Below are positions 7,711 through 13,867 of a stretch of DNA of 25,079 nucleotides, piece by piece. The stretch's first letter is position 1; the number at the start of each line of letters is the position of its first letter. This stretch comes from JBMNTQ01 sp050945815 (GTDB taxonomy: Bacteria; Bacillota; Clostridia; Christensenellales; JBMNTQ01), in the NCBI GenBank assembly GCA_050945815.1, contig JBMNTQ010000009.1, positions 1-25,079 of the forward strand, read 5' to 3'. The position numbers and the translations under genes are program-made. Under the pieces are notes generated by a model. That model was not told the DNA's origin. It saw only the letters and a program-made list of their open reading frames with translations, and ran no database searches.

Positions 7711-7790
7711 TAATTTAATAGTTTTATCGATATTTATAGCGATTCTTTTGTTTGCTTCTTTGGATTCTTTAAATTTGGTTCCTGTTTTTT

Positions 7791-7846
7791 ATTCGTATTG
7801 CAGTATTCGTATTACAGTATTTGCATCACAATATTCGTATTAAAAT
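7791..7846 (+). repeat. Four tandem 14-bp repeats in the leader
   Basis: Units: ATTCGTATTGCAGT (7791-7804), ATTCGTATTACAGT (7805-7818), ATTTGCATCACAAT (7819-7832), ATTCGTATTAAAAT (7833-7846). Units 1 and 2 differ at one base; unit 3 is the most diverged. The array ends 31 bases before the start codon and just before the ribosome site. Confidence 0.9.
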
Positions 7847-7877
7847 ATAACTCTATATGAGACGAGGAGGGCTATTT

Positions 7878-8699
7878 ATGTTGGATGTTAAATTCGGAGC
7901 GTGTGAATGGGCGTTACCGGGCAACGGAATCGGCAGCCTGAAGCTGGCCAAGGAAGTGGGGCTGGAAGGCCTGCAATTGCCTTTTGTATCCTATGAGCGG
8001 GGGTTCATGCTTTCTCAGAAATGGTTCCGGGATTTCTACATGGAAGAGAGCGAAAAATATGGCGTGGCGCTGCCCTCAATGGCGATCTGCGAGTTTGACC
8101 TCTATGGCCTGCGCAACCCTAAGGACAGCGAGAAGGGCAAGATCGTATATGATATCATCGAGAAGTCGGTGGAAGCGGCTATCGACATGAAAATGGATAT
8201 GATTATGATGCCCAGCTTTGCAGACGGCTTCATTAAGACCGATGAAGAGCTGGAAACCACTGCTATTGCTTTGCAGTATGCTTGCGATTTGGCAAAGGAA
8301 GGCAATGTTGTGATTGCGACGGAGAACCTTTTGACCCGGGCAAAGAATGATGAGCTGTTTGCTTTGGTGGGACGGGAGAACTTTAAGGCATTTTATGATT
8401 CCCAGAATTATATTGTGAATATGGACTGGGATCAGCTGGAAATGCTGGAGGTGATGTATGACCTGTTGTATCCGGAGATTCACGTGAAGGATGGCTTGAA
8501 CAAAGTTTATAGCAGTACGTTGCTGGGCGAGGGGGATTCTAACTTCTACGGCACTATGGATTTCTTGAAAAAGAAGAATTATAGCGGCTGGATTCACCTG
8601 GAGAACTTCTATGACAGGCTGCCCTTGCGCCTGCAGAATGAGAACTATATTGACCTGCTTAAAAAGGACCTGGAGATATTGAAGGAAGCGTGCAAATAG
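7878..8699 (+). CDS. Sugar phosphate isomerase/epimerase-like TIM-barrel protein
   Basis: A 273-residue member of the xylose-isomerase-like TIM-barrel (AP endonuclease 2) superfamily. A metal site of the usual pattern is visible: E149 (ATEN), D174 (FYDSQN), H202 (EIHVKD) and E242 (WIHLEN). Such proteins isomerise or epimerise sugars, inositol derivatives or keto acids; the substrate here cannot be told. The start is ATG 7878, because AGGAGGG at 7865-7871 is ideally placed; an upstream in-frame ATG at 7857 would put that ribosome site inside the gene. It is a single-gene unit with its own promoter, an unusual repeat-bearing leader and a strong terminator. Confidence 0.87.
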   Translation: MLDVKFGACEWALPGNGIGSLKLAKEVGLEGLQLPFVSYERGFMLSQKWFRDFYMEESEKYGVALPSMAICEFDLYGLRNPKDSEKGKIVYDIIEKSVEAAIDMKMDMIMMPSFADGFIKTDEELETTAIALQYACDLAKEGNVVIATENLLTRAKNDELFALVGRENFKAFYDSQNYIVNMDWDQLEMLEVMYDLLYPEIHVKDGLNKVYSSTLLGEGDSNFYGTMDFLKKKNYSGWIHLENFYDRLPLRLQNENYIDLLKKDLEILKEACK

Positions 8700-8733
8700 A
8701 AAAAACGCCCAATTCTTATTCGGACACAAACAC

Positions 8734-8766
8734 GGCGCTGCCCTTATATTGGGCGGCGCCTTTTTC
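8734..8766 (+). terminator. Intrinsic terminator after the TIM-barrel gene
   Basis: A 10-bp stem, GGCGCTGCCC (8734-8743) with GGGCGGCGCC (8751-8760), including one G-U pair, a 7-base loop, then TTTTTC. An upstream CGCCCAAT (8706-8713) could pair with ATTGGGCG (8748-8755) and compete with it. Confidence 0.88.
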
Positions 8767-8800
8767 GAGAAGAAAGATGGTTGGAACATGTTGATTTTAC

Positions 8801-8829
8801 TTGCAACCGGGAGCAGAGTGGTGTAGCAT
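8801..8829 (+). promoter_or_regulatory. Possible promoter of rsmA
   Basis: TTGCAA (8801-8806), 17 bases, TAGCAT (8824-8829), 25 bases ahead of the start codon. Both hexamers are imperfect. Confidence 0.45.
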
Positions 8830-8854
8830 TTTAGTGGATGATCAGGAGGGATTT

Positions 8855-9712
8855 ATGAAGCTGACTTCCAAGAGGGAATTGATGGAACTTTTTGCGCGCC
8901 ATTCGGTTACGCCGCTGCGGCAGTTGGGGCAGAATTTTTTGGTGGATCAGAATATGCTGGAGCGTATTGTGGATTGCGCCGCATTGAGCAGCGAGGATTC
9001 TTGTTTGGAGATTGGGCCGGGGGCAGGCGCCTTGACCCGGGAGCTATGCGCACGAACGGCGAAGGTGTTGGCTGTTGAGTTGGATCGGGGCATGGTGGCT
9101 GTGTTGGGGGAAACGTTATCCGGCCTTGAGAATGTTACGGTGGTGCATGGGGATGCTTTGAAAGTGGATTTGGGGCAACTGACAACACAGCATTTGGACA
9201 GGCCTTTTAAGGTTGTGGCAAATTTGCCATACTACATTAGTACGGCTGTGTTGATGCGCTTGCTGGAGATCCCATCGGCTCAGACGATATCTGTTTTGGT
9301 GCAGAAGGAGGTTGCTCAGCGTATGACGGCCGGACCGGGGGGCAAGGACTATGGGATTTTGTCGCTGGCGGTACAGTATTATACGCAGGCTAAGGTTGTG
9401 CTGCGGGTTCCGCCTACCTGCTTTTACCCCAAGCCTAAGGTGGATTCGGTGGTGGTTCGGCTAGAGCGTAGGGATAGCGGGGTTTTTGTGCGGGATGAGG
9501 CGTTTTTGTTTGGGGTAGTGAAGGCATGCTTTGCTCAGCGCCGTAAGACCATTGCCAACAACCTAAGCGCGGCATTTGCGAAAGACATCGCGCTGGCATC
9601 TTTGGAGCAGGCAGATATTTCGCCTGCCGAGCGTGCGGAAAGATTGGATATTTCACAGTTTGCCGCCTTGAGCAACGCTTTGTTGGACGTGCAGAATAAT
9701 TTGCAAGATTAA
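8855..9712 (+). CDS. rsmA: 16S rRNA adenine dimethyltransferase RsmA (KsgA)
   Basis: Dimethylates the two adjacent adenines (A1518/A1519, E. coli numbering) in the 3' hairpin of 16S rRNA during small-subunit maturation; loss gives kasugamycin resistance. The 285-residue protein (normal length) has the typical start region PLRQLGQNFLVDQNML, SAM motif LEIGPGAGALT (51-61), acidic AVELD, HGDALK, and the catalytic NLPYYIS (123-129). The C-terminal domain carries the FYPKPKVDSVVVRL and CFAQRRKTIANNL motifs. The start ATG 8855 has AGGAGGG at 8844-8850; the frame extends upstream to a TTG at 8801 but without a ribosome site. No terminator is seen before the pckA promoter. Confidence 0.96.
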   Translation: MKLTSKRELMELFARHSVTPLRQLGQNFLVDQNMLERIVDCAALSSEDSCLEIGPGAGALTRELCARTAKVLAVELDRGMVAVLGETLSGLENVTVVHGDALKVDLGQLTTQHLDRPFKVVANLPYYISTAVLMRLLEIPSAQTISVLVQKEVAQRMTAGPGGKDYGILSLAVQYYTQAKVVLRVPPTCFYPKPKVDSVVVRLERRDSGVFVRDEAFLFGVVKACFAQRRKTIANNLSAAFAKDIALASLEQADISPAERAERLDISQFAALSNALLDVQNNLQD

Positions 9713-9732
9713 AAAGAATATGTTGCATAAAA

Positions 9733-9761
9733 TTGACTCTTGTTATAGAATAAGTTACAAT
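9733..9761 (+). promoter_or_regulatory. Promoter of pckA with flanking direct repeats
   Basis: TTGACT (9733-9738), 17 bases, TACAAT (9756-9761). A 16-bp element overlapping the -10 (9750-9765) recurs at 9821-9836 over the ribosome site, with 14 of 16 bases identical. Confidence 0.72.
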
Positions 9762-9843
9762 GGGAAATGTGCAGAAATTATATAAAGCTGCTTTAAGATG
9801 TTTACAAATTTAAAATTAGTATAAGTTACGAAGGGAGAAATTT

Positions 9844-11418
9844 ATGGTTCAGTATCTTGAGAATTTAGGAATCATCGGACCGAAAAATGTCTACACTAAC
9901 CTGCCTGCTTCTCGTTTGGTGGAAAAGGCTTTGGAGCGCGGCGAGGGCATTCTAGCAGAAAATGGCGCATTGTGCGTTACGACCGGGAAATACACGGGGC
10001 GTTCGCCTGAGGATCGTTTTGTGGTGAAGGAAGAGAGCACCCAAGCCGATATCGATTGGGGTAAAGTAAACGTTCCGATTAGCGAGGAAAACTATAACAA
10101 GATTTACACCCGTCTGGTTTCCTACTTGCAAAACCGCGACGTATTTGTATTTGATGGATTTGCTGGTGCGGACTCGTCCTATCGGCAGAATATCCGCGTT
10201 ATTAACGAAATGGCCAGCCAGAACCTGTTTATTCGCCAACTGCTGGTTCGTCCTACCGAAGAAGAACTGAAAAGCTTTGCGCCGGACTTCACCATCATTT
10301 GTGCGCCTGGCGTCAAATCTATTCCGGAGATTGATGGAACCAACAGTGAAGCTGCTATTGTCGTGAACTTCAAAGAACGGGTGGTTTTAGTGGCGGGCAG
10401 CCAGTATTCCGGCGAAATGAAGAAGAGCGTTTTTGCCATCATGAACTACGTATTGCCCAAGGAAAACATTCTTCCCATGCATTGCTCTGCCAACGTGGGC
10501 AAAGATGGGGATGTTGCTCTGTTCTTCGGCTTGTCCGGTACCGGCAAAACTACTTTGTCTGCTGACCCTGACCGCAAGCTCATCGGTGATGACGAGCACG
10601 GTTGGTCTGATCATGGCGTGTTCAACGTAGAGGGCGGCTGCTATGCAAAATGCATCAACTTGACCTATGAAAACGAGCCGCAGATTTGGGATGCGATTCG
10701 CTTCGGCGCTCTGGTGGAAAACGTGGTTATTGACCCTGAAAACCGCCAGCCTGATTATGATGATGATTCTTTGACTGAGAATACTCGGGTGGGTTATCCT
10801 GTGGAATACATTCCCAACGCTCTGATTCCCGGTGTGGCCGGCCATCCGAAAACCGTTGTGTTCTTGACTGCCGATGCTTTCGGCGTGTTGCCTCCTGTCG
10901 CAAAACTGTCCAAGCAGCAGGCGATGTATCATTTCGTTTCCGGCTATACTTCCAAGCTGGCCGGCACGGAAAGGGGCATTGTGGAGCCGCAAACAACCTT
11001 CTCCACCTGCTTTGGCGCACCCTTCTTGCCGCTGAACCCGAGCATCTATGCTGATATGCTGGGCAAGAAAATTGATGAGTATGATTCCAATGTCTATTTG
11101 ATCAACACCGGCTGGACCGGCGGAAAATATGGCGTGGGCAGCCGTATGAGCATCAAATATACCCGGGCGATCGTGACCGCTGCATTAAACGGCGACTTGG
11201 AGAAATCTGAGTTTGTGTTGGATAAGAACTTCAACGTTTATGTTCCGACTTCCTGCCCCGAAGTTCCTGCTGATATCTTAAACCCCCGCAATACTTGGGA
11301 AGATAAAGCGGCCTATGATGCAACTGCGAAAGATTTGGCATCCCGTTTTGCAAAGAACTTTGCAAAATATAAGGATATGCCCAAAGAGATCGTGGACGCT
11401 GGCCCCAAAGGCGAATAA
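9844..11418 (+). CDS. pckA: Phosphoenolpyruvate carboxykinase (ATP)
   Basis: Interconverts oxaloacetate plus ATP and PEP, CO2 and ADP; in anaerobes it can work for gluconeogenesis or for PEP carboxylation. The 524-residue length is normal for the ATP type. Visible landmarks: TGRSPEDR (substrate Arg R53), metal ligands K194 (GEMKKSVF), H213 (LPMHCSAN) and D250, kinase-1a P loop GLSGTGKTT (229-237, K235), kinase-2 LIGDDEHGW, and the C-terminal TGWTGGKYGVG. Start ATG 9844 has AAGGGAG at 9831-9837. It has its own promoter and terminator. The codon usage leans to C-ending codons more than its neighbours, consistent with high expression. It is adjacent to citrate synthase, linking the PEP/oxaloacetate/citrate steps. 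Confidence 0.97.
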   Translation: MVQYLENLGIIGPKNVYTNLPASRLVEKALERGEGILAENGALCVTTGKYTGRSPEDRFVVKEESTQADIDWGKVNVPISEENYNKIYTRLVSYLQNRDVFVFDGFAGADSSYRQNIRVINEMASQNLFIRQLLVRPTEEELKSFAPDFTIICAPGVKSIPEIDGTNSEAAIVVNFKERVVLVAGSQYSGEMKKSVFAIMNYVLPKENILPMHCSANVGKDGDVALFFGLSGTGKTTLSADPDRKLIGDDEHGWSDHGVFNVEGGCYAKCINLTYENEPQIWDAIRFGALVENVVIDPENRQPDYDDDSLTENTRVGYPVEYIPNALIPGVAGHPKTVVFLTADAFGVLPPVAKLSKQQAMYHFVSGYTSKLAGTERGIVEPQTTFSTCFGAPFLPLNPSIYADMLGKKIDEYDSNVYLINTGWTGGKYGVGSRMSIKYTRAIVTAALNGDLEKSEFVLDKNFNVYVPTSCPEVPADILNPRNTWEDKAAYDATAKDLASRFAKNFAKYKDMPKEIVDAGPKGE

Positions 11419-11437
11419 GGGTTCTTACTTTAATGTT

Positions 11438-11480
11438 AAAGAAGGAGCAGCCTTTTCATGGCTGTTCCTTCTTTAGTTTG
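11438..11480 (+). terminator. Intrinsic terminator after pckA
   Basis: A 15-bp stem, AAAGAAGGAGCAGCC (11438-11452) with GGCTGTTCCTTCTTT (11460-11474), one G-U pair, a 7-base loop, then AGTTTG. The stem is very stable, the U tract only moderate. Confidence 0.8.
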
Positions 11481-11680
11481 GAAGCCGTGGATGGTATGGC
11501 TGGCTGCTGGTCGACCGACGAAAAGCTTGGCGGAAGCCTTGTTGTTGGTATGGCTTCGCGAAGAGCGGTCGGATGATGGTGACGCACATGGATGCTTTCA
11601 AATTAGAGGTGTTGTTTTTTAAAAAACATGTAAAGACTAAAAGATGTTTGAGAAAAAAACTTTTTAAGAATCCATGGCTA

Positions 11681-11697
11681 TGCTATACTGTTATAAT
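11681..11697 (+). promoter_or_regulatory. Extended -10 promoter of citrate synthase
   Basis: TGCTATACT at 11681-11689 fits an extended -10 element, and a second perfect TATAAT lies at 11692-11697. No good -35 is seen for either. The start codon is 34 bases downstream. Confidence 0.5.
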
Positions 11698-11731
11698 AGA
11701 TGAATGTTTATACAAAGGAAGTGAGAAGCAG

Positions 11732-13093
11732 ATGAGCAATCGATTTACACAAATTACTCCAGAAATAGTGGAACTTGCGGCTCTTTGTGAGAAGAACAGC
11801 GCGATTGACTCTGCGCTTTACGCAAAGCACAACGTAAAGCGGGGCTTACGGGATCTGAACGGAAAAGGCGTATTAACCGGATTAACGGAGATATCGGAGA
11901 TACGTTCGAATGAGATGGTGGACGGCGAAGAACGGCCCTGCGAAGGAAAACTCTACTATCGCGGCATCGATGTGGAGAAGATTGTGGAGGGCTTTATTCA
12001 GGAGGAGCGGTATGGCTTTGAGGAAGTTGCGTATCTCTTGATGTTTGGCGAACTGCCCAATCAGGACGCTTTGTGCCGTTTCAATGCAACCTTGGCCGAC
12101 TATCGTTCTTTGCCTACTAGTTTTGTTCGGGATATTATTATGAAAGCGCCCAGCCAGGATATGATGAACACGCTGGCGCGAAGTGTGCTGACCTTGTATT
12201 CTTATGACGACCGTGCAGATGATTTGTCGCTGCCCAATGTGCTGCGCCAGTCGCTGCAGTTGATTGCACTGTTCCCTCTGTTGTCGGTGTATGGTTATCA
12301 GGCTTATCGTCACTACCATGACGGCAAAAGCTTGTACATCCATGCGCCCAAGCCTGAACTATCTACTGCGGAAAATATTCTTCGGATTTTGCGCTCGGAT
12401 CGCAAGTATACGCCTTTGGAAGCGCGGATCTTGGATGTGGCTTTGGTTTTGCATGCGGAGCATGGGGGCGGAAATAACTCGACGTTTACGACCCATGTGG
12501 TCACTTCCTCCGGGACGGATACATATTCTGCGGTGGCTGCAGCATTGGGTTCTTTAAAAGGGCCCAAGCATGGCGGCGCGAACATCAAGGTTGTACAGAT
12601 GTTTGAGGACATCAAAAAAGATATTGCGGACTGGCAGGATGAGAGCCTGGTGGAGGATTATCTGATTAAGCTGCTGAATAAAGAAGCATTTGACCGTGCC
12701 GGGCTGATTTATGGAATGGGCCACGCCGTGTATTCCTTGTCCGACCCGCGGGCCAATGTGTTTAAAGGCTTTGTGCGCAGCTTGGCTGCGGAAAAAGGCC
12801 GTATAGACGAATTTCAGCTATATACGCTGGTGGAGAGGAAAGCAGCTGAAGTGATTAGCCAGAAACGGCAGATTTATAAGGGCGTCAGCGCGAATGTGGA
12901 TTTTTACAGCGGCTTTGTTTACAGCATGTTGGATCTGCCGTTGCAGTTGTATACCCCGTTGTTTGCCATTGCGCGCATTGCCGGTTGGGCGGCGCATCGT
13001 ATGGAGGAGCTGATCAACAGCGGCAAGATTATTCGGCCAGCTTACAAGGCTGTAGCCAAAAGGAAGAATTATATTCCATTGGATCAGAGATAG
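11732..13093 (+). CDS. Citrate synthase (citrate/2-methylcitrate synthase family)
   Basis: Condenses oxaloacetate and acetyl-CoA to citrate, usually the entry to 2-oxoglutarate and glutamate in Clostridia. The 453-residue protein has the catalytic triad H244 (AEHGGGNNSTF), H280 (GPKHGGAN) and D390 (ANVDFYSGFVY), plus the GMGHAVYSLSDPR substrate loop around H331. The N-terminus carries an extra region of about 70 residues before the core, and the family is longer than the standard 370-residue bacterial enzymes, as in many clostridial homologues. The start ATG 11732 has AAGGAAGTGAG just upstream. A 2-methylcitrate role cannot be excluded from sequence, but no prp genes are nearby. It has its own promoter and terminator. 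Confidence 0.93.
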   Translation: MSNRFTQITPEIVELAALCEKNSAIDSALYAKHNVKRGLRDLNGKGVLTGLTEISEIRSNEMVDGEERPCEGKLYYRGIDVEKIVEGFIQEERYGFEEVAYLLMFGELPNQDALCRFNATLADYRSLPTSFVRDIIMKAPSQDMMNTLARSVLTLYSYDDRADDLSLPNVLRQSLQLIALFPLLSVYGYQAYRHYHDGKSLYIHAPKPELSTAENILRILRSDRKYTPLEARILDVALVLHAEHGGGNNSTFTTHVVTSSGTDTYSAVAAALGSLKGPKHGGANIKVVQMFEDIKKDIADWQDESLVEDYLIKLLNKEAFDRAGLIYGMGHAVYSLSDPRANVFKGFVRSLAAEKGRIDEFQLYTLVERKAAEVISQKRQIYKGVSANVDFYSGFVYSMLDLPLQLYTPLFAIARIAGWAAHRMEELINSGKIIRPAYKAVAKRKNYIPLDQR

Positions 13094-13100
13094 AGGCTAG

Positions 13101-13126
13101 AAAGCCGGCATATGCCGGCTTTTTTG
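13101..13126 (+). terminator. Intrinsic terminator after citrate synthase
   Basis: A 20-bp perfect palindrome, AAAGCCGGCA with TATGCCGGCTTT, followed by TTTTTG, seven bases past the stop codon. Confidence 0.88.
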
Positions 13127-13191
13127 TTTGGCAGGTGGTCGCGCCGAAATCCGTGTTTTACCGTAAGTTCTGATTTCACCAGCATCGCATC

Positions 13192-13221
13192 TTGTATTAG
13201 CCTATGTTTTCATAGTATAAT
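13192..13221 (+). promoter_or_regulatory. Promoter and likely operator of the Rrf2 regulator
   Basis: TTGTAT (13192-13197), 18 bases, TATAAT (13216-13221). The spacer contains a palindrome CTATG-TTTT-CATAG (13202-13215), and TATAATAG occurs twice ten bases apart (13216-13223 and 13226-13233). The position suggests autoregulation. Confidence 0.6.
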
Positions 13222-13245
13222 AGTCTATAATAGGGTGGTGATGTG

Positions 13246-13689
13246 ATGAAAATTTCTACAAAAGGCCGATATGCCCTTCGGCTGATGCTGGATTTGGCGG
13301 AGCGGTATGAGGAGGATGGATATATTACCATCAAAAGCATCGCAGAACGGCAGGAAATATCCAATAAATATCTTGAGCAGATTATTATCTCGCTGAGCCG
13401 GGCAGGGTTTGTACGAAGCGCCCGAGGAGCCCAAGGCGGGTATAAGCTGGCGCGTAACCCTGAGGAGTATACTGTAGGCATGATACTGCGCCAGATTGAG
13501 GGCAAGATGGTACCGGTGTCCTGTATGGAGGACGAGCCAAACCAATGCGGACGGGCGGAGGACTGCGTGACGTTGGAGATTTGGGAGCAGTTATCGGTTG
13601 CCATAAACGATGTGATCGACAACATAACCCTAGAGCATTTGCTGGAAAAGCAGAGAGCAAAGCCTGATGGAGTGTATTGCAAAAAATAA
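13246..13689 (+). CDS. Rrf2 family transcriptional regulator with three cysteines (IscR-like)
   Basis: A 147-residue Rrf2/IscR-type winged-helix regulator. It begins MKISTKGRYALRLMLDLAE, followed by the recognition helix region ISNKYLEQIIISLSRAGFVRS and the wing GAQGGYKLAR. Three cysteines, C93-x7-C101-x5-C107, sit where IscR and CymR relatives hold an Fe-S cluster, so cluster binding is likely but the first spacing is longer than the x5 of E. coli IscR. The start is ATG 13246 (AGGGTGGTG upstream); a GTG three bases earlier is also possible. Unlike the common clostridial arrangement, no cysteine desulfurase or iscU follows; a terminator does. Confidence 0.92.
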   Translation: MKISTKGRYALRLMLDLAERYEEDGYITIKSIAERQEISNKYLEQIIISLSRAGFVRSARGAQGGYKLARNPEEYTVGMILRQIEGKMVPVSCMEDEPNQCGRAEDCVTLEIWEQLSVAINDVIDNITLEHLLEKQRAKPDGVYCKK

Positions 13690-13694
13690 TAGAG

Positions 13695-13734
13695 TAAACG
13701 CCGATTGCGAAGGTGCAGCCGGCGTTTATTTTTT
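13695..13734 (+). terminator. Intrinsic terminator after the Rrf2 gene
   Basis: A 9-bp stem, TAAACGCCG (13695-13703) with CGGCGTTTA (13720-13728), then TTTTTT. Confidence 0.85.
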
Positions 13735-13789
13735 GCGCAAAGAGGGGGAATAGATGTTTATGCTATGGTGGGGAGCTGTCAAAAGAAGG

Positions 13790-13841
13790 CAGAAAAGCCG
13801 GCAAACGGTTTGACGCACTGTGGCGGGGGGGCTTGGCCGGC
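13790..13841 (-). terminator. Possible weak terminator of the polA-coaE operon
   Basis: Two GCCGGC hexamers (13836-13841 and 13797-13802) can pair with each other on the minus strand, and the second is followed by TTTTC. The loop is long and contains a C7 run. It lies 27 bases past the last stop codon. Confidence 0.3.
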
Positions 13842-13867
13842 AGTTTTGAGCGGGATGATTTCAGGCA

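Larger units (their letters stand above)
7505..7877. other. 373-base divergent regulatory gap
   Basis: It lies between the minus-strand CGGCNP gene and the plus-strand TIM-barrel gene. It holds an extended -10 promoter leftwards (7540-7548), a strong promoter rightwards (7682-7710), an AT-rich leader of about 160 bases, and four tandem 14-bp repeats (7791-7846). Short plus-strand frames at 7439-7685 have no ribosome site and are not called. Confidence 0.75.
11419..11731. other. 313-base gap between pckA and citrate synthase
   Basis: It holds the pckA terminator (11438-11480), a long imperfect inverted repeat (about 11511-11572), a 16-bp perfect AT palindrome (11613-11628) and the citrate synthase promoter (11681-11697). 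The citrate synthase frame stays open back to 11573, but the added residues are basic and unlike the family, with no ribosome site. Confidence 0.7.

Noticed and set aside
8801..8854. TTG start for rsmA at 8801
   Set aside because: No ribosome site, overlaps the possible -35; ATG 8855 has AGGAGGG at correct spacing.
10387..10992. 201-codon minus-strand frame inside pckA
   Set aside because: Shadow of the strongly supported pckA reading frame.
11573..11731. N-terminal extension of citrate synthase to 11573
   Set aside because: Crosses the likely promoter and palindrome, adds basic residues foreign to the family, and lacks an SD; ATG 11732 has a good one.
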